The notes below the pieces were generated by a model that was given only the letters and a program-made list of their open reading frames with translations, did no database searches and was not told the origin of the DNA. Shown here in pieces: positions 50,731-55,493 of a DNA stretch of 55,493 nt. Every line of letters starts with the position of its first letter. Within the stretch, counting starts at the first letter, position 1. Source of the DNA: Chrysophaeum taylorii (Eukaryota; Sar; Pelagophyceae; Pelagomonadales; Pelagomonadaceae). The DNA is taken from contig JAQMWT010000430.1 of the NCBI GenBank assembly GCA_029834535.1, positions 1 to 55,493 of the forward strand. Direction: 5' to 3'. A program made the position numbers and the translations under genes.

Positions 50731-51500
50731 AAATCTGAAAATCTGAAAGCTCCCGTTAGTGTATGAGCCCGCGGTGCCGTCGGAGCAGCGACGGTGCTTG
50801 TCGGAGTTTGGTACATCGACCGATCTACGTCGTTCTCTCGAGGCCCGTCGCCTCGCGAGCGACGAGGATCTCCATACCCTAGCCGACGAGCGAATCGCGA
50901 AGCGGAAGCGACGTGCAGCTCCGACACGACAGCAGATGCCGACGTTCCACGACAATCTGATCCGCCAACGCGTGGAGGTGTTGACGGAGCTCCACGGGTA
51001 CGAATAGCTCTACTGGAATCGGGGCGTTATCGATGCAGTCAACATACCCTGCGTGGACGGGCGGCAACGTCGTTACGGCTGGATTTACATCGTCTACGAG
51101 GAGGATGATTACGCGGTCTAGTTCACCGCGAATCGCCCCTCGTACTTGAACGGCTCCAAGGCCTACTCCTCGCGCTTTCTCATGGACCTTAAACCTCTCA
51201 TCGACGTGGAAGACGATCCCGAGCGCCCGCAAGCTGAGCCCTTGGACGAAGACGACGATTTGCGAAGTCCCGACCCAACGGGCCCCAATACGAGCCGTGG
51301 ACAGGGCCGGAATGGCCGAAGTCGCGTCTCCGACTCACCTCCTCGCTCCAAACTCGTCGGCACCCTCTCCGCTGCCGTACGCGTTAAGGCCGCAACGCGT
51401 CGTAGCGCCACACGTATATCATATAATGCACAGAACGGCGCCTCCGATGGCCAATTAGGACGATTATCAGCGCTAGCTTTGCTGGAATTGGAGACATGAA
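50731..51500 (+). pseudogene. Fragment of unrecognised protein, possibly retroelement C-terminus
   Basis: One plus-strand frame with two TAG stops (51005 and 51119): a charged N-part (E-R-I-A-K-R-K-R-R), then R-V-E-V-L-T-E-L-H, G-R-Q-R-R-Y-G-W-I-Y-I-V-Y-E-E and an acidic/Pro tail. The barrel-like middle part (basic strand, 'YGWIYIVYEE') recalls the extension after the gypsy integrase at 23050-23200, but similarity is too weak to claim. Confidence 0.35.
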
Positions 51501-51639
51501 GTTCGGGCCACCGCAGAGCTTCCCTTGCATGTATCGCTCGCGATCGTCAAAAAACTCCGTGAGTTTTCCGGTCGGCTTCGCTGTGGCCGTGCACCTCCGG
51601 TTTCTTAACACAAAATGAGACTGGGGTGTTGGACATGTC

Positions 51640-53382
51640 TCATGACGAATTACGTGAGTTCACTACTTTCGTTCCACTAAGCTTATAATGCTTGGCGATT
51701 TCCCCGACTTTTGCCGTCACATTTTCGAATATATCAACGACACACCAGTACTCGCACTCGATATGTCGATTGATGAGGTCCTTGTACTCTGGTGCAATTT
51801 TGAGTTGCGGCTTAGGTTCAGCCTTAAAGTGAAGGAGGATCATCGTAACCTTGAAGTCCTCCTTACCTCGAACAGTCTGCCACTTGTTTTCGGATATTTT
51901 CTCCACAACGCCGACACCCTCGAGGACTCGAATCACGTTCGATCCAAAATCGAACGCATTTGCCTCCGAGCTCCTGACACTGATCCATCGCGTTGGGCCG
52001 TACGCGAAGTCGATGGCCGGGAAATTGGAGGGTTCCATGCACATTAAAACGTTGCACTCCTCGTTGAAATTCTTTAACGCTTCGTAGGACCGGGCCATAC
52101 TTGGCTTAACGCTCACGTCCGATTTCATCACCGTCCGACGAAGTTCTAGAGCGTCCAGCGCTAATCCCGGCTTCCAGTTGGTCGGCAGCACCGAGAGAAC
52201 AAAAGTGCACACGTCGTGCTCAAACGTGTAGCCAAAATGGGAACCATCATAAATCTTTTGGGCAACCTCGAGCTTCTTGACGACGAAGGTGTGGAGGGTG
52301 AGCCGAGCAAGCTCGTGAACTGACGCGACGGCCTGCACCCTGTCATGCCACATCGGCACGGGCAAACCATGGGCTGGAGCGATTGTGAAAAACCTCCCAG
52401 AAACCGACGAGGAAGCTAGGACGTCACTGGACGCATCGAATGCCAGGAAGTTGACGAGAGTATCAAGCGCGCCCGATCCCATTACGGCATCTTCCGCGTG
52501 TTTGGTGATAATGTTGGCGCGTGCAAGAAATTTATTTTTATTGAATACGTACCGCGGCGCGCAGCCCACCAGCAGCGCCCGCCGCAAGATTTATTCTTCT
52601 TTTTTTTCCAGCGAGTCGAACGTCTCATCGGGGGCTGTTTCTGCAGTCCAGAGTGTCGGTACCATGGCGCACAACTCGTCTTTGGTGGGCGGCGCCGTGA
52701 CGAGAACTATCTTGTCCTTGTCGGCATTCGGGTAGTGTTCGTTAGCGTTGTTCGACGCGAATTTGATCGTGCGGCACTTAGACGTATCCTGGTAGGGTCT
52801 CTTTTCGGGCGGGTCTATGAGGACGAAGGCCTCGGGGTCTCTCGCAGCAAGTGCACCATGCCATATATCCGCACGACCGCGCGTCCACTTCGTATTTGCC
52901 CTGGGCACTAGGTTGGAAGAGGATGATCTCTTCGTCCTTGAACCCAACGCGCATCACGGTCTTATTTTGCGCTAGCAGCTCCTGCATGGCAAAAAACATT
53001 GAACCGCGCGTCTTTCCGATGCCAGGGTCGCCCACGACGATGACGTCCTTGCGGTAGTCCGTCGCATCGATCGCGTGTCGCGCCGCGGAGCGCTGCTCGA
53101 TCCGAGTGATCACTGCGTTATTTTCGGACATCTCCGAATCCTTATCGATCGCTATCGACGGTTTCTGCACCAGCACACCGCCCGCGTGTTGCACTTTGCC
53201 GCCGATCTCCGCATCGAAATTTTCTCCAGCGCGCAGCACATCCCGTGCAGCTCGATAATCTCGGCGGCGAACCGGTCGAGGTCCTCGCGCCGCGTCCACC
53301 CCTCCGACTGACGTGGCCTGCGTGCGATGGTAGTGAGCGCAGTTCTGCCATCATCCGATCTTCCCTCGAATGAATAATTCAT
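51640..53382 (-). pseudogene. Crinkler/RHS-type P-loop NTPase protein
   Basis: Read on the minus strand: W-T-R-R-E-D-L-D-R-F (~53300); Walker A V-V-G-D-P-G-I-G-K-T-R-G (~53030); R-T-I-K-F-A-S-N-N-A-N-E-H-Y (~52760) and L-V-T-A-P-P-T-K-D-E-L (~52690), matching the 'SP..HY... MP.W...E' part of Crinkler/RHS proteins; R-R-A-L-L-V-G-C-A-P-R-Y-V-F (~52560), the 'GG.PR.vf' block; and a C-terminal region with N-F-P-A-I-D-F (~51990). CRN-RHS proteins are multi-copy NTPase-nuclease genes of oomycetes and other protists. Lesions are frameshifts near 53215 and 52880 and one stop at 52591. Introns could explain some breaks, but no clean splice sites were found there. Confidence 0.6.
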
Positions 53383-53404
53383 CCGGGAGAATTAATTCGA
53401 ACAT

Positions 53405-54294
53405 ACTTTGTTCGCAACAACAACAGGAAGAAGTACGACAAAAACCAATACCACAACAAAACATACGGGACAACTGCGTGGTTCTGATGGAGAGCGAGAC
53501 AGTGTCGGCGATATTTTGACCACGTATCGCGGCGTGCTCGCTCTCCGACGATGTGATTTCGACAACCGTGCCGCTCGCGGCGCTCGAGCTAAGCGCTTCG
53601 CTCGCCACGAGCCCCATGGCTACCACTTGGAACCACGCCGTGACGCGCCACTGCTCCGCACCGTGCTCATCGAACGCGGCCTTCAAGTGTTCAACAGAGC
53701 AAGCGCCAGCGCGTCGAGATTGTAGAGTCGGCCCATTGCGACAAAAGCTCCAGCTTGAAAGCAACGCCCAACAGAGCAGAAACTCGAAAGGCTCGACGAG
53801 TCGAGAGTTACTCAGGCGGCGCAATGCGCCGTGCAACCCACAACATCGCGCACACCGATGCGCGAGTACGAGACCTCGGCGGAACGAGGATTCAAAACGG
53901 TGAGCTACAACAACGACAACACAGTGCGCGCACGACACGAGGGGTTCGTCCACACAGACGCCGGACACTCACGGCGCGAGGCGGAGCCCTTCAACGTGTC
54001 CTGGAGCTTAGCGAGGTCGGCCGCGACCTCCTTGCGCGCTTCGGCGAAGAACTGCTTATCGTCGGAATCCTTCGCCGCCTCAAACTTGGCTATCAACTCC
54101 TTGCGCTCCTGCTCCTTCGCAAAGATCTCCTCCCGAATTTTTTCGCGATCTAAGTCTTTGCCGCCGCTCGTCGAAACAAAGGCCAACTGCCCCCGCGAAA
54201 CCCAGTCCCCGACGGGAACACACGAGTCGTCGCTCTGCAAATCGAGGCGAGTCTGCGCAGGGCAAAGAGCAATACGTAACTGAACGAAGTACAC
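53405..54294 (-). CDS. Probable N-terminal exons of the Crinkler/RHS-type gene
   Basis: Minus-strand ORF from ATG 54294 starts M-Y-F-V-Q-L-R-I-A-L and has a coiled coil (E-E-I-F-A-K-E-Q-E-R-K-E-L-I). At ~53968 it meets GTGAGT, a good 5' splice site, and ~60 bases on a pyrimidine-rich TTGTTGTTGTAG could be the 3' site (~53912). The frame after it is open to ~53450, where CCGTATGT might be a second donor. The exon model is only a proposal; no N-terminal ubiquitin-like Crinkler header was recognised with certainty. Confidence 0.35.
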
Positions 54295-54435
54295 GAATCA
54301 ACGCGCGCCCTACGAGGACGCAACACAGCGGCGGCAACAACGCACCGCGCAGGTGCCCTCGATGAGGACGATAGTGTACGATGGACGGAGGCGAAGACAG
54401 AGCGATACATGCCGTGCTTCCGAAATGGGCAGGTC

Positions 54436-54563
54436 TATTGAGCCTTACCCGCACCCCTACGTCACACAATGTCTAGATACAATACTATACTTTTGGCCCT
54501 TCAGAAACGTGCATGTATATTGAGCCTTACCCTCACTAGTCCCACGTCACACAATGTCTTAGA
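54436..54563 (+). repeat. Two imperfect direct copies of a ~45-bp unit
   Basis: TATTGAGCCTTACCC ... CACACAATGTCT occurs at 54437-54480 and 54517-54562. The separating ~35 bases are unrelated. Confidence 0.75.
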
Positions 54564-54572
54564 TCTGCAGAG

Positions 54573-54651
54573 AAATCTGATGCCTCTTACCCTTATCCGT
54601 CCGTCGATAGCGTGATCTCTTCCTTACCCTTCTTCTTCCTTTCCAGAGAGC
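54573..54651 (-). repeat. Arm of distant inverted repeat
   Basis: TCTGCAGAGAAATCTG ... CTTCCTTACCCTTCTTCTTC matches the reverse complement of 46243-46325 with a few mismatches. The arms lie ~8.3 kb apart and enclose copia fragments and the Crinkler-like gene. Confidence 0.75.
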
Positions 54652-55493
54652 TACACTATTATGTGTGCGACACTGGAACATTCCACACCTATCTCTAAAC
54701 GAGGGTTTTCTCTCCGTAATACGGCTTTCCCTCTCTCCTTCTTTCCTTACCCTTCCGCCTTTTATCTCAGATTATGAAGAGCCCAATCTGAAGCTCTTTT
54801 CCAACACGGAGTAGGCCTCCAGGTGCGTACCGTCGGGTACGGGGTTTTCTGTTTAATTAATAGAAACTTCGTTCCTCGGTGTCCGTGTAAACGCTTCTAT
54901 GGGACCTAATGTCCTTAAGGAGTTAGGGCCTAAATCCCTACCTTGTGTAGTAGCATGTGACAAGCGGCATGGTCTGTACGCCTAAGACTGCACGCAGTCT
55001 CTACCATGTACCCGGAGGGGTCAAATCTCTCCAGGTTATGGGCCCAGATGCGTAGGTGTGTCAGCCCAACTGTGTTGTACGCCTAAATGGAGTGATCAAT
55101 TTGTGCCTGATCACGAGTACAATGCGACAATGTGTTTGGCGGTGGTCTACTGTACATATTTGTTGTGTGGCGGTATGTGCCCACCAGTTAATTTGGTTTG
55201 TGACCGAGTTGGGTCGGTCACTGGTCATATGTATTCGCATAACCAATAAAATTAAAAATTTTCCTATACAAGCCGCGGAAACTTGTACGGGTTTTTCCTT
55301 CCATTCCCCAACAAAAGACTGACTGCTCGAGAACTAATCCATTCTCCAGTCTCAAGTCACCCTGTTTTAAATCGCACGTTGATTTGTTTGGTCTTGTCAA
55401 TAAGCCCACGTTTAAAATAGCGTACTGTACATAGAACCCGCACTTGAGAAACCCCTCATTCTTATGTGTCGAATATGTCTATCAATCCTATAA
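54652..55493. other. No recognisable gene
   Basis: Pyrimidine-rich then AT-richer sequence, with TTACCC repeats near 54745 and a short AT-rich stretch (55240-55262). Open frames are all under 90 codons and unconvincing. Confidence 0.5.

Noticed and set aside
1..55493. tRNA, rRNA or other structured RNA genes
   Set aside because: No segment with recognisable cloverleaf boxes or rRNA landmarks was found by eye; a covariance-model scan would be needed to exclude small RNAs.

Overview
The window is eukaryotic nuclear DNA from what is probably a unicellular alga with a secondary red-type plastid; a stramenopile is my best guess, and the species cannot be named. The evidence is an isochorismatase-like protein whose N-terminus is a signal peptide ending in an F-V-P motif (the 'ASAFAP-like' plastid presequence of such algae), GC-rich intronless genes, a Crinkler/RHS-type gene, and dense LTR elements, Helitrons, LINE-like and hAT elements.

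Layout. 1-8129: LTR element on the minus strand whose only product is a giant Pro/Ser/Thr/His-rich protein with an N-terminal coiled coil. 8262-15166: 5'-truncated Ty1/copia element on the plus strand, ordered protease - cytosine-C5 DNA methyltransferase - integrase - RT - RNase H, with a 3' LTR of the same family as the first element. 15261-24050: Ty3/gypsy element with both LTRs, ordered gag - cytosine-C5 DNA methyltransferase - RT - RNase H - integrase. It carries two Helitron insertions and one short retroposon. 24051-37374: gene island holding degenerate reading frames, an SH3/FKBP multidomain gene, a dead hAT transposon, a glutathione reductase gene and the isochorismatase-like gene. 37375-45120: LINE-like element with a PD-(D/E)xK-like domain, then a head-to-tail array of Helitron units carrying the C-terminal part of a Pif1/Helitron helicase. 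45121-51500: copia fragments and a (TTAG)n-tailed retroposon family. 51640-54294: broken Crinkler/RHS-type NTPase gene. 54470-55493: non-coding repeats.

The main discovery is that two unrelated LTR-retrotransposon classes sit next to each other and each carries its own C5 DNA methyltransferase inside the pol polyprotein, at different places (between protease and integrase in copia, upstream of RT in gypsy). The two enzymes differ in motif I and motif VI, which points to independent acquisition. Retrotransposon-borne methyltransferases have been reported from dinoflagellates and charophyte algae, so the principle is known; this pair, possibly in another lineage, looks new. Both copies are damaged by only a few stops or indels. 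The neighbouring LTR element on the minus strand shares the copia LTR and may be its non-autonomous partner. Helitron insertion sites can be read exactly, because each insertion splits an A-T dinucleotide and the empty site is recoverable.
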